A DNA stretch of 64,000 nucleotides, from NCBI RefSeq assembly GCF_002797895.1, contig NZ_PGES01000002.1, positions 193,145 to 257,144 on the forward strand, given 5' to 3'. The DNA is from Janthinobacterium sp. 67 (GTDB taxonomy: Bacteria; Pseudomonadota; Gammaproteobacteria; Burkholderiales; Burkholderiaceae_D). Both the position numbers and the translations under genes were made by a program. Below the pieces are notes generated by a model. That model worked only from the letters and a program-made list of their open reading frames with translations, was not told the DNA's origin and searched no databases. Below, one piece after another: positions 9,063 to 17,476 of the stretch (position 1 is the first letter of the stretch; every line of letters begins with the position of its first letter).

Positions 9063-9703
9063 CCGACCCCCCTGACGTTCTTGATGACCTCGCCACCGAG
9101 CTTGCGCCGCAGTGCGTGGATCAGATATTCGACGGCATTGCTTTCGACTTCTTCCCCCCAGCCATAGATGCGATCCTCCAGTTCGCTGCGCGAAAGGATG
9201 GCACCAGGCCGAACCAGCAAGGCTTGCAGTAACGAGAACTCGCGGTTGGACAGTTGCACTTGGGGGCCATCATTGGCACAAGCCTCTTTGGTGGCCGGGT
9301 CGAGCGTCACCACGCCGTTGCTGAGCACGGGAGCTGCCGTGCCACCTTTGCGCCTCAGGACGGCGCGCATCCGGGCCAGCAGTTCCGCCATCTGAAAGGG
9401 CTTGGACACATAGTCGTCGGCCCCGCCATCCAGGCCGCGCAGGCGATCATCCAGACCATCGCGAGCCGTGATGATGAGCAGGGGAACCGGGTTGTCCTTG
9501 GCTCGGATGCTGGCCAGCACCTCCAGCCCATCCTTTCCGGGCAGACCGAGGTCGAGTAGCACCAGGTCGTAATGCTGGCAGCCCAGCGTGGTGAGCGCCG
9601 TCTGCCCGTCCTTCACCCAGTCGGCGGCGTAGGACGCATCCTTCAATGCGCCCTGGATCGCGTCACCGATCATGGGATCGTCTTCGACAAGCAATACCCG
9701 CAT
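9038..9703 (-). CDS. Response regulator, OmpR/PmrA-like
   Basis: The ATG at 9703 is preceded by a GGAGG-type ribosome site and gives 221 aa. The receiver domain starts MRVLLVEDDPMIGDAI, with the acidic pair at 8-9, the phospho-Asp in YDLVLLDLGLPG (near 51) and the Lys in DDYVSKPF. The C-terminal winged helix ends in NVRGVGWMVSKG, typical of QseB/PmrA regulators. It probably controls the adjacent membrane and PepSY genes of the transposon cargo, as is common for such clusters (inference). Confidence 0.92.
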   Translation of the reverse strand: MRVLLVEDDPMIGDAIQGALKDASYAADWVKDGQTALTTLGCQHYDLVLLDLGLPGKDGLEVLASIRAKDNPVPLLIITARDGLDDRLRGLDGGADDYVSKPFQMAELLARMRAVLRRKGGTAAPVLSNGVVTLDPATKEACANDGPQVQLSNREFSLLQALLVRPGAILSRSELEDRIYGWGEEVESNAVEYLIHALRRKLGGEVIKNVRGVGWMVSKGA

Positions 9704-9725
9704 TCCCCCTCCGTTCAATCGTTGT

Positions 9726-10484
9726 TCAATGTGCCGTCCTGGCTGCTCTCTGCCTGAACAGCAGGATCGCAGTCAGCATGAAGGCCAACAGTGCGGCCGA
9801 TGCCGAATAGCGGCTCAACGCCAGACCACCCGCGCTCAGTGGCTTGTCCAGAAAATCCCCGACCACGGCACCCAGCGGGCGAGTCAGGATGAACGCCGCC
9901 CAGAACAGCAGCGTGCGGGACACGCTCGTCCAGTAGTAGGCTGCCACGACCAGCGCGAGCAGCCCGCCGAACACGACGGCCGCACCCGTGTAGCCCAAGC
10001 CCGCCGTGTCGGCTGTCCAGTCGCCTAACGCGGTGCCCAGCGTTTGGGAGAACATGATCGTCAGCCAGTAGAAGGCTTCTGCCTTGGGCGAGCTGACCGT
10101 GCTCACCGACACGGAGCCGAGGGTGCGATGCCAGACGAAGAGCGAGCCGAGCAGCAAGGCCAGCAGCAAGCTCGAACCTCCAGCGTACCCGATTCCCAGC
10201 GATCGATCCGCAAAATCGGCCAATGTCGTGCCGACCGTGGTCGTGGCGATGATGGTTGTCCAGTACAGGAAGGGATGGAAGCCTTTGGCCTTGACCTGCG
10301 CGACGACGGCAGCCAGGAAGATCGCCGCGAAGATGGCTGTACCGACCAGGTAGCCCAGGTTCATGGACATCGAAACCGCATCACCGCCAGTTTCACCGAG
10401 CGTCGTGGCGGCAATCTTGATGAGCCAGAAGCCCAGCGTGACTTCGGGCACCTTGGCCAGCGCGTGTTCAGTGGATGTTTTCAT
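9726..10484 (-). CDS. COG4705-like multi-pass membrane protein (copy 1)
   Basis: This 252-aa protein has about eight hydrophobic helices and internally repeated T-T-x-G-E/T-x-x-D and LG-x-x-x-GD motifs (KIAATTLGETGGDAVS, TIIATTTVGTTLADF, FSQTLGTALGDWTAD, LTRPLGAVVGDFLDK). The repeats indicate duplicated helical hairpins. The protein is clearly related to the product of 10973-11755 in the same cluster. The family is described as uncharacterised membrane-anchored proteins; function is unknown. Confidence 0.8.
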   Translation of the reverse strand: MKTSTEHALAKVPEVTLGFWLIKIAATTLGETGGDAVSMSMNLGYLVGTAIFAAIFLAAVVAQVKAKGFHPFLYWTTIIATTTVGTTLADFADRSLGIGYAGGSSLLLALLLGSLFVWHRTLGSVSVSTVSSPKAEAFYWLTIMFSQTLGTALGDWTADTAGLGYTGAAVVFGGLLALVVAAYYWTSVSRTLLFWAAFILTRPLGAVVGDFLDKPLSAGGLALSRYSASAALLAFMLTAILLFRQRAARTAH

Positions 10485-10493
10485 GGGGCGCGC

Positions 10494-10943
10494 TCACTTT
10501 CCTTCGAGCGTGTTAAAGGTTTTCAGCAGGGCATCCATCGCAGCCTTGCAGTCAGCCTGGCTTGGCGTGTCTGCGCGAAGCGTCGCAAGCGACTTGTCGA
10601 TGGCCTTGTCGAGCAGATGCCAGTCATCTGCCGCGCGCGGTTTGAGTCCGGCTTCGGCCGAATCCCATGCGACTTCCAAGTCCTTGATGCGTGACTTGGC
10701 AGCAGGCAGATCGCCCTTGTCAACGATGGCGGCGACATCGGTGGCGATGCTGCGGAAGGCCGACAGGTCGCCCAGCTTGGATGCAGTTTTGACTTGCAAG
10801 GCCGAGACAGTCTGGGCCGGTGTAGTTGATGCCGAGCTTGCGTTGTTCTGATCGGCAGATTTGGAACAACCAGCCGCGAGGACCACGAGCACGGCGGCCG
10901 AAATGGCGGCAACAGGGCGAGCGATTGAGTGCTTTATGAGCAT
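10494..10943 (-). CDS. Small periplasmic lipoprotein between the two COG4705 genes
   Basis: The ATG at 10943 has GGAGAA seven bases upstream; longer frames there shadow the neighbour. The 149-aa product has a lipoprotein signal with lipobox LAAGC (Cys near residue 25), a Ser/Thr/Asn-rich linker, then a helical domain with spaced Trp and Leu residues. No catalytic motif is visible. It sits in tandem with the two membrane proteins, so it may be their outer-face partner (inference). Confidence 0.75.
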   Translation of the reverse strand: MLIKHSIARPVAAISAAVLVVLAAGCSKSADQNNASSASTTPAQTVSALQVKTASKLGDLSAFRSIATDVAAIVDKGDLPAAKSRIKDLEVAWDSAEAGLKPRAADDWHLLDKAIDKSLATLRADTPSQADCKAAMDALLKTFNTLEGK

Positions 10944-10972
10944 GTTTTTCTCCTTGTGTAGAGCGAAGATGG

Positions 10973-11755
10973 TTATTCGACGAGCTGGGCCGAGCGGCGT
11001 CCATTCATGCCGATCTGCGCGACGGCCACCAGCATGACGATCACCGTGAGGAACAAGGCGCTTGTCCACATGGCACCCATGCCAAGGCCGCCATAGGTCT
11101 TGGCCTGAGTCAGCAAGTCGCCGAGTGCGGCCCCGAAGGGGCGGGTCAATATGTAGGCGATCCAGAAGGTCAGAACGGCGTTGCCGCCCATGCGCCAGGC
11201 GGTATAGGTGATGCCAATCAGCACACCGAACGCCACCGCGCCCCAGGTAAAGCCCAAGCCCAATGCCTCGGTCGCCAAATCGCCAGCAGCCGTGCCCAGC
11301 GCGAACGTGCAGAGGATGGCAGCCCAATAGAACAGCTCCCGGCTGCGCGTCACAATGTCGTGAATGGACAGGGTGCGCTCGATCCGATACCAGACGAAGA
11401 AGATCGCGGCGAGCGCAACGGCGAACGCCGAGGTGCTGATGTACAGGCTGACGCCAAGGCCATCGGTCAGCAGATCGGTGATCTGGGTGCCGACCACGCT
11501 GACCAGTACCACCGTCAGCCAGTAAATCCAAGGGGTATAGCGTCGGGTGCGCAACTGCATGAACAAGGCGGCCGCCAACAGGGCAGCCATGACGGTTCGA
11601 GTCACGCCTTGCCCCCACCCTGCGTTGACCGCCAGGAAATCGGCTCCCGTCTCGCCCACCGTGGTGGACATGATCTTGATGATCCAGAACGACAGCGCGA
11701 CTTCCGGGACTTTATTGAGCCAGCCAGTGGTGCTGCTCGTGGGCAATTTGTTCAT
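10973..11755 (-). CDS. COG4705-like multi-pass membrane protein (copy 2)
   Basis: The ATG at 11755 follows a GGAGAAC ribosome site. The 260-aa product shares the start [20 protein letters not shown] with copy 1 (VPEVTLGFWLIKIAATTLGE), as well as the repeated [13 protein letters not shown] motifs. The two genes are therefore diverged duplicates. About eight transmembrane helices are predicted by eye. The cluster pairing with a two-component system and a PepSY protein suggests a role in envelope or metal homeostasis, which is inference. Confidence 0.8.
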   Translation of the reverse strand: MNKLPTSSTTGWLNKVPEVALSFWIIKIMSTTVGETGADFLAVNAGWGQGVTRTVMAALLAAALFMQLRTRRYTPWIYWLTVVLVSVVGTQITDLLTDGLGVSLYISTSAFAVALAAIFFVWYRIERTLSIHDIVTRSRELFYWAAILCTFALGTAAGDLATEALGLGFTWGAVAFGVLIGITYTAWRMGGNAVLTFWIAYILTRPFGAALGDLLTQAKTYGGLGMGAMWTSALFLTVIVMLVAVAQIGMNGRRSAQLVE

Positions 11756-11825
11756 GGTGTTCTCCTGCCGGGGGTGAAATGGTTTGCCAGCAGTTTGAAC
11801 ATGCTGACTTAGCCCGCCCATAGGC

Positions 11826-12422
11826 TCACTCGCGCACCCATCCAAGCGCGATCAACCCGCTGAAAAGCCGCCGATGGATTCCGGTGGCAAGTTGATAACT
11901 TGGCAATAGATACCAGTGTGCTTCACGTAACGTCAGCCAGGCACAGATTGCAGCAACGGCGATGGCCCCGAGCATGTCGAATGGGAAGTGCACTCCAAGG
12001 TAGATGCGCGCCCAGGCAATGGGAACGCCCAGCAAAGCCAAAGTCACGCCTGCAATTCGTGGGCCTCGTTGCAGCGCGAGGCTGAAGGCAACCGCCCACC
12101 ACAGCGTCAGGTGATCGCTTGGGAAAGACGAATCGGCAACATGAGGGATGAGGGTGTGACCCAGGCCGATCATGAAAGGTCGGGGATGCAACCAAGCCAG
12201 GCCGATGATCTGGTTGATGAGCAGGCCCAGCAATCCCGATGCGCTAGCAACGAGCATCGTCTTGCGGGTAGGCTCGCCGCCGCGAAGCCAGCCGATGCCG
12301 ATCAGGAGTGGAACCGCCCAGATGAGCTGTTCGGCCAAGAAGGTGGCCAACGTCAGAGCCAAAGCACTGGGATGCTCCGGTGCGTTGAGCCAGAGAAAAA
12401 ATGTATGGTTGAGTGATTCCAT
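11826..12422 (-). CDS. PAP2-family phosphatase (BcrC-like undecaprenyl-diphosphatase)
   Basis: The ATG at 12422 follows GGAGACC. The 198-aa membrane protein has the three phosphatidic-acid-phosphatase signature blocks: LHPRPFMIGLGH (K/H-x-x-RP type), SFPSDHLTLWW and ARIYLGVHFPFD. Size and order match BcrC/YbjG-type undecaprenyl pyrophosphate phosphatases, which recycle the cell-wall lipid carrier and can alter polymyxin or bacitracin tolerance. Its link to a PmrAB-like system in the same transposon supports an envelope role. Confidence 0.87.
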   Translation of the reverse strand: MESLNHTFFLWLNAPEHPSALALTLATFLAEQLIWAVPLLIGIGWLRGGEPTRKTMLVASASGLLGLLINQIIGLAWLHPRPFMIGLGHTLIPHVADSSFPSDHLTLWWAVAFSLALQRGPRIAGVTLALLGVPIAWARIYLGVHFPFDMLGAIAVAAICAWLTLREAHWYLLPSYQLATGIHRRLFSGLIALGWVRE

Positions 12423-12478
12423 GAGGTCTCCGGGCCGGATCGCCTCCGAGGGAAACGATCCGGCCATACTGTCGGGAG

Positions 12479-12814
12479 TCAGTCCCGCTTGTCGTGGTCA
12501 TCATCGTGATCCGCCTTGTCCTCGGCAGACGAGATGACCGTGCCCTTGTCGGCATCGACCCGGACATCGAAGACCTTGGCCCCGCTGACGACTTCCACGT
12601 CGTAGACCCAGCCTTGCTTCGAGTTCTCGTACTCGGCGCGTGACGCCTTGCCATTGGCGTGCTGCTCGGCGACGGTGACCGCCTGTGTGAGGGGAATCTT
12701 GGCCTTGCTGATTGCCAGTGCGTCGTTTTCCATACCGCCATTGGCGGCGTAGGCGACCGCGCCGGTTGCAGCGATGGCGACGGCCAGAAGGGAAAGTTTG
12801 GTATAGCGGTACAT
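12479..12814 (-). CDS. Secreted PepSY-domain protein
   Basis: This 111-aa protein has a signal peptide (MYRYTKLSLLAVAIAATGAVAYA) followed by one PepSY domain: IPLTQAVTVAEQHANGKASRAEYE, then WVYDVEVVSGAKVFDVRVDADKG split across strands. The C-terminus is Asp/His/Lys-rich (DKADHDDDHDKRD), possibly metal-binding. PepSY proteins are common in regulons of QseBC/PmrAB-type systems. It is the outermost cargo gene, next to the right transposon end. Confidence 0.85.
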   Translation of the reverse strand: MYRYTKLSLLAVAIAATGAVAYAANGGMENDALAISKAKIPLTQAVTVAEQHANGKASRAEYENSKQGWVYDVEVVSGAKVFDVRVDADKGTVISSAEDKADHDDDHDKRD

Positions 12815-12937
12815 GATGCTTCTCCAGAAGAGTGCAGGGATTTGCACAGTGGAGAAGGTACGCAGGCAGACTTAGCTCGCACTGAGCCGGGAAGTTTTCG
12901 CTCTCGCCGATGTAGTGTTATCGACTCCTGACAATTG

Positions 12938-12962
12938 GTGCAGTCGTCTTCTGAAAATGACA
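12938..12962 (-). repeat. Right 25-bp terminal inverted repeat of the Tn5053-family transposon
   Basis: This is the exact reverse complement of 2561-2585. The target duplication ATGTG follows at 12963-12967. About 100 bp separate it from the start codon of the next resolvase, placing the insertion in that gene's upstream res region. Confidence 0.95.
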
Positions 12963-13061
12963 ATGTGGCGGCCTTTTCAAGCACACCGACAATCCACAAT
13001 CCCTATCCAATATTCAAAGTCCAGCTATACTGAGTTTTCGTGATTAATTGGACAAGTCGCC

Positions 13062-13637
13062 ATGCTGATCGGCTACGCCCGCGTCTCGACCGACGACCAA
13101 AATCTGGACTTGCAGCGCGATGCGTTGCAGGCGGCCGGCTGCGAGCGGGTTTTCGAGGACATGGTGAGCGGTGCCAGGGCGGAGCGCACCGGGCTGGCCA
13201 CCCTCATGAGCATGCTGCGCGCCGGCGACACGGTGGTCATCTGGCGGCTGGACCGGCTGGGGCGGTCGCTCAAGAACCTCATCGAGCTGGTCGAACGGCT
13301 AGAGGCCGCCAAGGTCGGGCTGCGCAGCCTTCAAGAGAACATCGACACCACATCGAGCGGCGGCAAGCTGGTCTTCCACCTGTTCGGCGCACTGGCCGAG
13401 TTCGAGCGCAATCTGATCCGCGAGCGCACGCAGGCCGGGCTGCTCGCGGCGCGTGCACGCGGCCGCATGGGCGGACGGCCCAAGCGCCTCGATCCGGCCA
13501 AGCTCGCGCTGGCCCTGAAATTGCACCGGGAGCGAAACCATACTGTTGAGGAAATCTGCAAGATGATGGGGATTTCCAAATCCACGCTCTACAACTACCT
13601 CGACAAGGCTGACGGTGATGGCGGCCGGGTGGCGTAA
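13062..13637 (+). CDS. Serine resolvase/invertase of a second transposon
   Basis: This 191-aa serine recombinase has the catalytic Ser in MLIGYARVSTDDQNLDLQ (Ser 9), then VIWRLDRLGRSLKNLI, ENIDTTSSGGKLVFHLFGAL, and a C-terminal helix-turn-helix (MMGISKSTLYNYL). It differs clearly from TniR at 6569. It overlaps the DDE transposase gene downstream by about 20 bp, so the four genes to 16950 form one unit. Its upstream region, likely its res site, is where the Tn5053-family element inserted. Confidence 0.93.
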   Translation: MLIGYARVSTDDQNLDLQRDALQAAGCERVFEDMVSGARAERTGLATLMSMLRAGDTVVIWRLDRLGRSLKNLIELVERLEAAKVGLRSLQENIDTTSSGGKLVFHLFGALAEFERNLIRERTQAGLLAARARGRMGGRPKRLDPAKLALALKLHRERNHTVEEICKMMGISKSTLYNYLDKADGDGGRVA

Positions 13638-15276
13638 GCAGATATCGGTCGAGTCGCTGCTGCAATTGCGGCAGCGACTCGACCGTCTGCCGCACAAAAG
13701 TTCGGAGCGCGCCGCCCAGGTGCGGGCCATGTCCGAGCTGTACGGCATCTCCACTTCAACGGTATATCGCGCCCTGACGGAATTTTTGAAACCTCGCGTG
13801 ATCCACCGCACCGATCACGGCAAGCCTCGCGTGCTGCCGAAATCGGAACTGGAGCGCTACTGCGAGCTGGTCGCCGCCCTCAAGCTGCGCACCACCAACA
13901 AGCAGGGCCGCCACCTGTCCACGAAGCGCGCCATCGAGCTGCTGGAAGAGTATGGCGTCGAGACGGCGCAAGGCCTGGTGCGCGCGCCGCAAGGCGTGCT
14001 GACGCGCAGCACGGTCAACCAGTACCTCACGCTTTGGCACCTCGACCAGCCGCGTCTGCGCCGCCAGCCGCCAGCGGTACGCTTCCAGGCCGAACACAGC
14101 AACGACTGCTGGCAGTTCGATATGTCGCCATCCGACCTCAAGCGGATCGACCGGCCGGAATGGGTGGAGCCAGGTAAGGGCGAACCGACCATGATGCTGT
14201 ACAGCGTCGTGGACGACCGCAGCGGCGTGCCTTATGTGGAGTACCGCTGCGTTTATGGGGAGGATGCCGAATCGGCGCTGCGCTTCCTGTTCAACGCGAT
14301 GGCGGCGAAGGCCGACCCTGAATATCCGTTCCAAGGCCGGCCGCTGATGATCTACCTCGACAACGGCCCGGTCGCCAAGAGCCGGGTTTTCCAAAACGTG
14401 ATGCAGGCGCTGGGCATCGAGTGGATGACGCACATCCCGGCCGGCAAGGACGGCGAGCGGGTTACGGCGCGCTCCAAGGGAAAAGTTGAACGACCGTTCC
14501 GCACGGTGAAGGAAGCCCACGAGACGCTGTACCACTTCCACAAACCGGAGACCGAGCAGCAGGCCAACGAATGGCTGATGCGCTACCTGATGCGCTACAT
14601 TCGCCAGGATCACCGATCCGAGCCGCATTCGCGCATCGAGGACTGGCTTGCCAACTTCCCCAGCGGCGGCATCCGGGAAATGTGCGCATGGGAGCAGTAC
14701 TGCCGCTTCGCCCGCGAGCCGGAACGGCGCCGGGTGGGAGTGGACGCGCGCGTGTCGGTCGAGGGCACCAGCTACGAAGTCGAGCCGGACATGGCCGGCG
14801 AATACGTGCTTCTGCTTTGGGGGCTGTTCGACAACGAACTGTACGTCGAGTACGAAGGCGTGCGCACCGGCCCATACTATCCGGTCGCCGGGCCGATCCC
14901 ATTAAACCGCTACCGTGCATTCAAGCGTGGCGCGGCCGACGCGCGCGCCGACCGCATCCGCACTCTGGCCGACCAGCTCAAACTGCCCATCGAGGCGCTG
15001 GCCGGCAAGGAGCTGCACTTGGCCCCACTAAATCTACCAGGCGAATTGCCAATCCAGCCCTTCAACGCCGAGGCGCACGAATTCCATTTTGCGAACGTCA
15101 TCGCCGCCAAGCTCGCGATTGCGGACGAGCTGGCCAGGCCGCTGGCCAAGCTGTCGCAAGAGGATCGCGCCGTCATCGACCAGGTGCTGAGCGAGACGCT
15201 GACACGCAGCGTCGTGCTCGCTCGCATACGAGATTATTTCCGAAACAAGAAGACTGGAGAGGACCATGCGAGTTGA
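13618..15276 (+). CDS. Mu/IS481-type DDE transposase (rve domain) of the second transposon
   Basis: The product is about 552 aa (a GTG three bases upstream is also possible). It has N-terminal HTH segments (YGISTSTVYRALTEF near 40-55) and an rve core with D in CWQFDMSPSDL (near 165), D in MIYLDNGPVAKS (near 245) and E in SKGKVERPFRTVKEAH (near 290). A C-terminal Mu-transposase-like beta domain follows. The length, accessory ATPase and resolvase make this a Tn7/Mu-like transposase rather than a simple IS enzyme. Confidence 0.88.
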   Translation: MAAGWRKQISVESLLQLRQRLDRLPHKSSERAAQVRAMSELYGISTSTVYRALTEFLKPRVIHRTDHGKPRVLPKSELERYCELVAALKLRTTNKQGRHLSTKRAIELLEEYGVETAQGLVRAPQGVLTRSTVNQYLTLWHLDQPRLRRQPPAVRFQAEHSNDCWQFDMSPSDLKRIDRPEWVEPGKGEPTMMLYSVVDDRSGVPYVEYRCVYGEDAESALRFLFNAMAAKADPEYPFQGRPLMIYLDNGPVAKSRVFQNVMQALGIEWMTHIPAGKDGERVTARSKGKVERPFRTVKEAHETLYHFHKPETEQQANEWLMRYLMRYIRQDHRSEPHSRIEDWLANFPSGGIREMCAWEQYCRFAREPERRRVGVDARVSVEGTSYEVEPDMAGEYVLLLWGLFDNELYVEYEGVRTGPYYPVAGPIPLNRYRAFKRGAADARADRIRTLADQLKLPIEALAGKELHLAPLNLPGELPIQPFNAEAHEFHFANVIAAKLAIADELARPLAKLSQEDRAVIDQVLSETLTRSVVLARIRDYFRNKKTGEDHAS

Positions 15277-16237
15277 AGTGATGCAGTACTACGGGCTGAC
15301 ACAGCCGCTCAGCCAGGCCGGCTACTACGAAACCGACCACCACAAGCAGCTGATCAAGGACATCAAGGGCGCGGTCCTTGAGGGGCGGCTGATCGCCCTG
15401 TGCGGCGTTGTCGGCAGCGGCAAGACGGTCACGCTGCGCCGCCTTCAGCAGATTTTGAAGGACGAGAACCGCGTGGCTGTCGCCAAGTCGCTATCCGTGG
15501 AAAAGCACAGCATCAAGCTGGCCACCTTGATCTCCACGCTCTACTACGACCTGACGCAGGACAAGCAGGTACAAATTCCCAAGCAGAGCGAGAAGCGCGA
15601 ACGCGAATTGCAGGAAATCGTCAAAAAAGGGAAGCGGCCGGTGGCGCTGTTCGTCGACGAGGCGCACGACCTGAACGGACACACTCTCATCGGCCTCAAG
15701 CGCCTGATGGAAGTGGTCGAGGACGCGGGAGGCCGGCTGTCAGTGATCCTGGCCGGCCATCCTAAACTGCGCAACGACCTGCGCCGGCCGACCATGGAGG
15801 AAATCGGCTACCGCACCGACATCTTCACGCTCGATGGCGTCGCCGGCAGCCAGCGCGAGTACATCCTGTGGCTGCTTGGCGCGAGCGCGGCCCCGAACAC
15901 CGATCCCGAGTCGATACTCGACGGCGAAGCAATTGATATCCTGTCCACCAAACTGCGCACGCCGCTACAAGTCCAACTGCACCTGACCCTGGCGCTGGAG
16001 GCGGGCTACCAGACCGGCGAGAAGCCCGTCACGGCCGCGCTGGTGGAAACCGTGCTGTCGCGCCAGCTGGACGATCTGGAGCCGACCCTGACCCGCCACG
16101 GGTACAGGCTGAAGGATATGGTCGAGCAGTTCGACGCCAAGCCGGCGGAAATCCGCGCGCTGTTCAACAACAAACTCGAACCGGCGCGCACCGCAGAGCT
16201 GCGCGACCGGATACTTGCCGCAGGCCTGCCGATCTGA
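15266..16237 (+). CDS. AAA+ ATPase, TnsC/ExeA-like transposition regulator
   Basis: This 323-aa protein starts at an ATG after GGAGAGGACC, overlapping the transposase stop by 11 bp. It shows Walker A GVVGSGKT (about residues 47-54), Walker B VALFVDEAHDL (about 129-139) and sensor-type residues in VILAGHPKLRNDL. It resembles ExeA/TniB-like ATPases that license DDE transposases. It belongs with the transposase and resolvase in one operon. Confidence 0.9.
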   Translation: MRVEVMQYYGLTQPLSQAGYYETDHHKQLIKDIKGAVLEGRLIALCGVVGSGKTVTLRRLQQILKDENRVAVAKSLSVEKHSIKLATLISTLYYDLTQDKQVQIPKQSEKRERELQEIVKKGKRPVALFVDEAHDLNGHTLIGLKRLMEVVEDAGGRLSVILAGHPKLRNDLRRPTMEEIGYRTDIFTLDGVAGSQREYILWLLGASAAPNTDPESILDGEAIDILSTKLRTPLQVQLHLTLALEAGYQTGEKPVTAALVETVLSRQLDDLEPTLTRHGYRLKDMVEQFDAKPAEIRALFNNKLEPARTAELRDRILAAGLPI

Positions 16238-16245
16238 TATTGCCC

Positions 16246-16950
16246 ATGAAATTTAAACAATTTACCGTCGCCTCCTGCTTTTCGTCCTTTATGCTGCCGC
16301 ACGTCCTGTTCTTGAACGAACTGGAGGCGCGGAAGAAGGCGGTCATGAGCTGCTGCCTGGCGTGGAACATCAGCCTGTTTCCTGACGCCGAGCAAGAGGA
16401 CCACGTCGACAGAATCTGGAAAATGGTCGAGGCCGACAACCAGGAGGCACCACCTCCCGGCTTGGAGCATGGATTCAAGCAGGACCTGCGCATGCTGATC
16501 GAGCAGAAACAGGAGCTGTTTCCGTGGACGCACACGAACATCCCAAAGGCAGACTTGATCGGAGCGGGCTTCCACGATGTATTGAGGATCGACACCGGCA
16601 CCGCCATGACCGAGGAAGTCGAAATCCTTGCTTGGCCGAATCCGACCGGCCTGCCGCTCATTATCGAACATCTGCGGGGCATCCAGAGCGACACGGCCGC
16701 CCAGGTCGGACTGCTGGCGCAGGCCAGGCGCGTCCCTGGATCATTCACCGACATCGAGGCAACTCAGATGACGACAGCGTATTGCGTACAGCGGGCCGAT
16801 CTGGTCGGCTACCGGCACATCCTGACGGTGTGGCGCGACACCCAGCCAGCGGCGAGCGTCAAGCGCGTCATCGACCACTGGCTGGGCGTGCTGGCCGAAA
16901 TCGAGGCCGATACCAAGGCGGTGTTGAACATCCTGGTCAGTTGCAAATAA
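16246..16950 (+). CDS. Unknown protein, fourth gene of the second transposon
   Basis: This 234-aa protein starts eight bases after the ATPase stop (ATG at 16246; a TTG six bases earlier is possible). I do not recognise it. It has aromatic and Trp residues (FPWTHTNIPKADLIG, EILAWPNPTGLP), a helical C-terminal half and no zinc-finger cysteines like those of TniQ. Its position is that of a target-selection or accessory transposition factor. The end repeats of the transposon begin at its stop codon. Confidence 0.7.
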   Translation: MKFKQFTVASCFSSFMLPHVLFLNELEARKKAVMSCCLAWNISLFPDAEQEDHVDRIWKMVEADNQEAPPPGLEHGFKQDLRMLIEQKQELFPWTHTNIPKADLIGAGFHDVLRIDTGTAMTEEVEILAWPNPTGLPLIIEHLRGIQSDTAAQVGLLAQARRVPGSFTDIEATQMTTAYCVQRADLVGYRHILTVWRDTQPAASVKRVIDHWLGVLAEIEADTKAVLNILVSCK

Positions 16951-17104
16951 TTCTGGTTCGCGCCGATGGAATGCAAGTCCGCGCGGATAAATGCAGGTTC
17001 ATTCGCAGCTAATGCTGGTTTGAGGGGGCCTTCATTCGCAGTTATTCCTGGCCGAGAATCGGCTGGATTGCTGGTCCGGCCCGTTTCGATTGCAGGTCGT
17101 TACA
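16949..17104. repeat. Array of about 21-bp repeats: putative transposon right end
   Basis: Seven degenerate direct copies of a motif close to AATGCWGGTYCG start near 16949, 16970, 16990, 17011, 17043, 17067 and 17089, mostly 20-24 bp apart. Two exact TTCATTCGCAG words lie at 16999-17009 and 17031-17041. The last copy is followed by GTCGTTACA ending at 17104, giving a 5'-TGTAACG terminus on the other strand. Tn7/Tn5053-type elements end in such arrays of transposase-binding sites. The matching left end was not found. Confidence 0.6.
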
Positions 17105-17145
17105 CCTAGTGTTCCGCACCCGATAATCAAACAAGGAAGTATCGT

Positions 17146-17463
17146 ATGTCGCAAATTGTCATCAGTGAACCAGACATTGTAGCTGCTGTAGCACACCTGC
17201 GAGTGCTGCCGTATTCGGCCACGGCATCGATGCCGGTCGAGTGGTCGCGCAAACGATTCTTGGACACGCTTGCGGCCACTTTGAAGGCGAACCCCAAGGC
17301 CAATGGCACTTTGCAGGTTGCGCCTGGCGTATGGGCGCTGGTGCAGCCCTTTGGCGTCGATCTGGCCGGTACTGAATTCGACCGGGACGAGCGGCGCCAA
17401 GTTTGGGTTCTCCTGCGTTCGGTCGGTACTGATCCCGGCCGCATCGAAACTCTGGCAATTTGA
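17146..17463 (+). CDS. Hypothetical protein (105 aa)
   Basis: The ATG at 17146 follows AAGGAAGTATCGT (a fair ribosome site). The soluble 105-aa product (MSQIVISEPDIVAAVAHLR...) has no recognised domain. It lies just outside the putative transposon end and opens a plus-strand run of small unknown genes ending at 20309. Base composition is more balanced than in the tni genes, which suggests a different origin. Confidence 0.6.
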   Translation: MSQIVISEPDIVAAVAHLRVLPYSATASMPVEWSRKRFLDTLAATLKANPKANGTLQVAPGVWALVQPFGVDLAGTEFDRDERRQVWVLLRSVGTDPGRIETLAI

Positions 17464-17476
17464 TCGAGGAATTTCC

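Larger units (their letters stand above)
2561..12962. mobile_element. Complete Tn402/Tn5053-family transposon with unusual cargo
   Basis: Perfect 25-bp inverted repeats (beginning TGTCATTTTCAGAAGACGAC) lie at 2561-2585 and 12938-12962, and a perfect 5-bp duplication ATGTG lies at 2556-2560 and 12963-12967. Inside are tniA, tniB, tniQ, a res site and tniR in the canonical order, then eight cargo genes, all on the minus strand, between tniR and the right end. In the well-known members this slot holds mer genes or an integron. Here it holds an EamA-like protein, a two-component system, two COG4705-like membrane proteins, a lipoprotein, a PAP2 phosphatase and a PepSY protein. Total length is 10,402 bp. 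Confidence 0.95.

Noticed and set aside
7250..12814. Mercury resistance genes in the Tn5053-family transposon
   Set aside because: No MerR, MerT, MerP or MerA motifs are present in any cargo protein.
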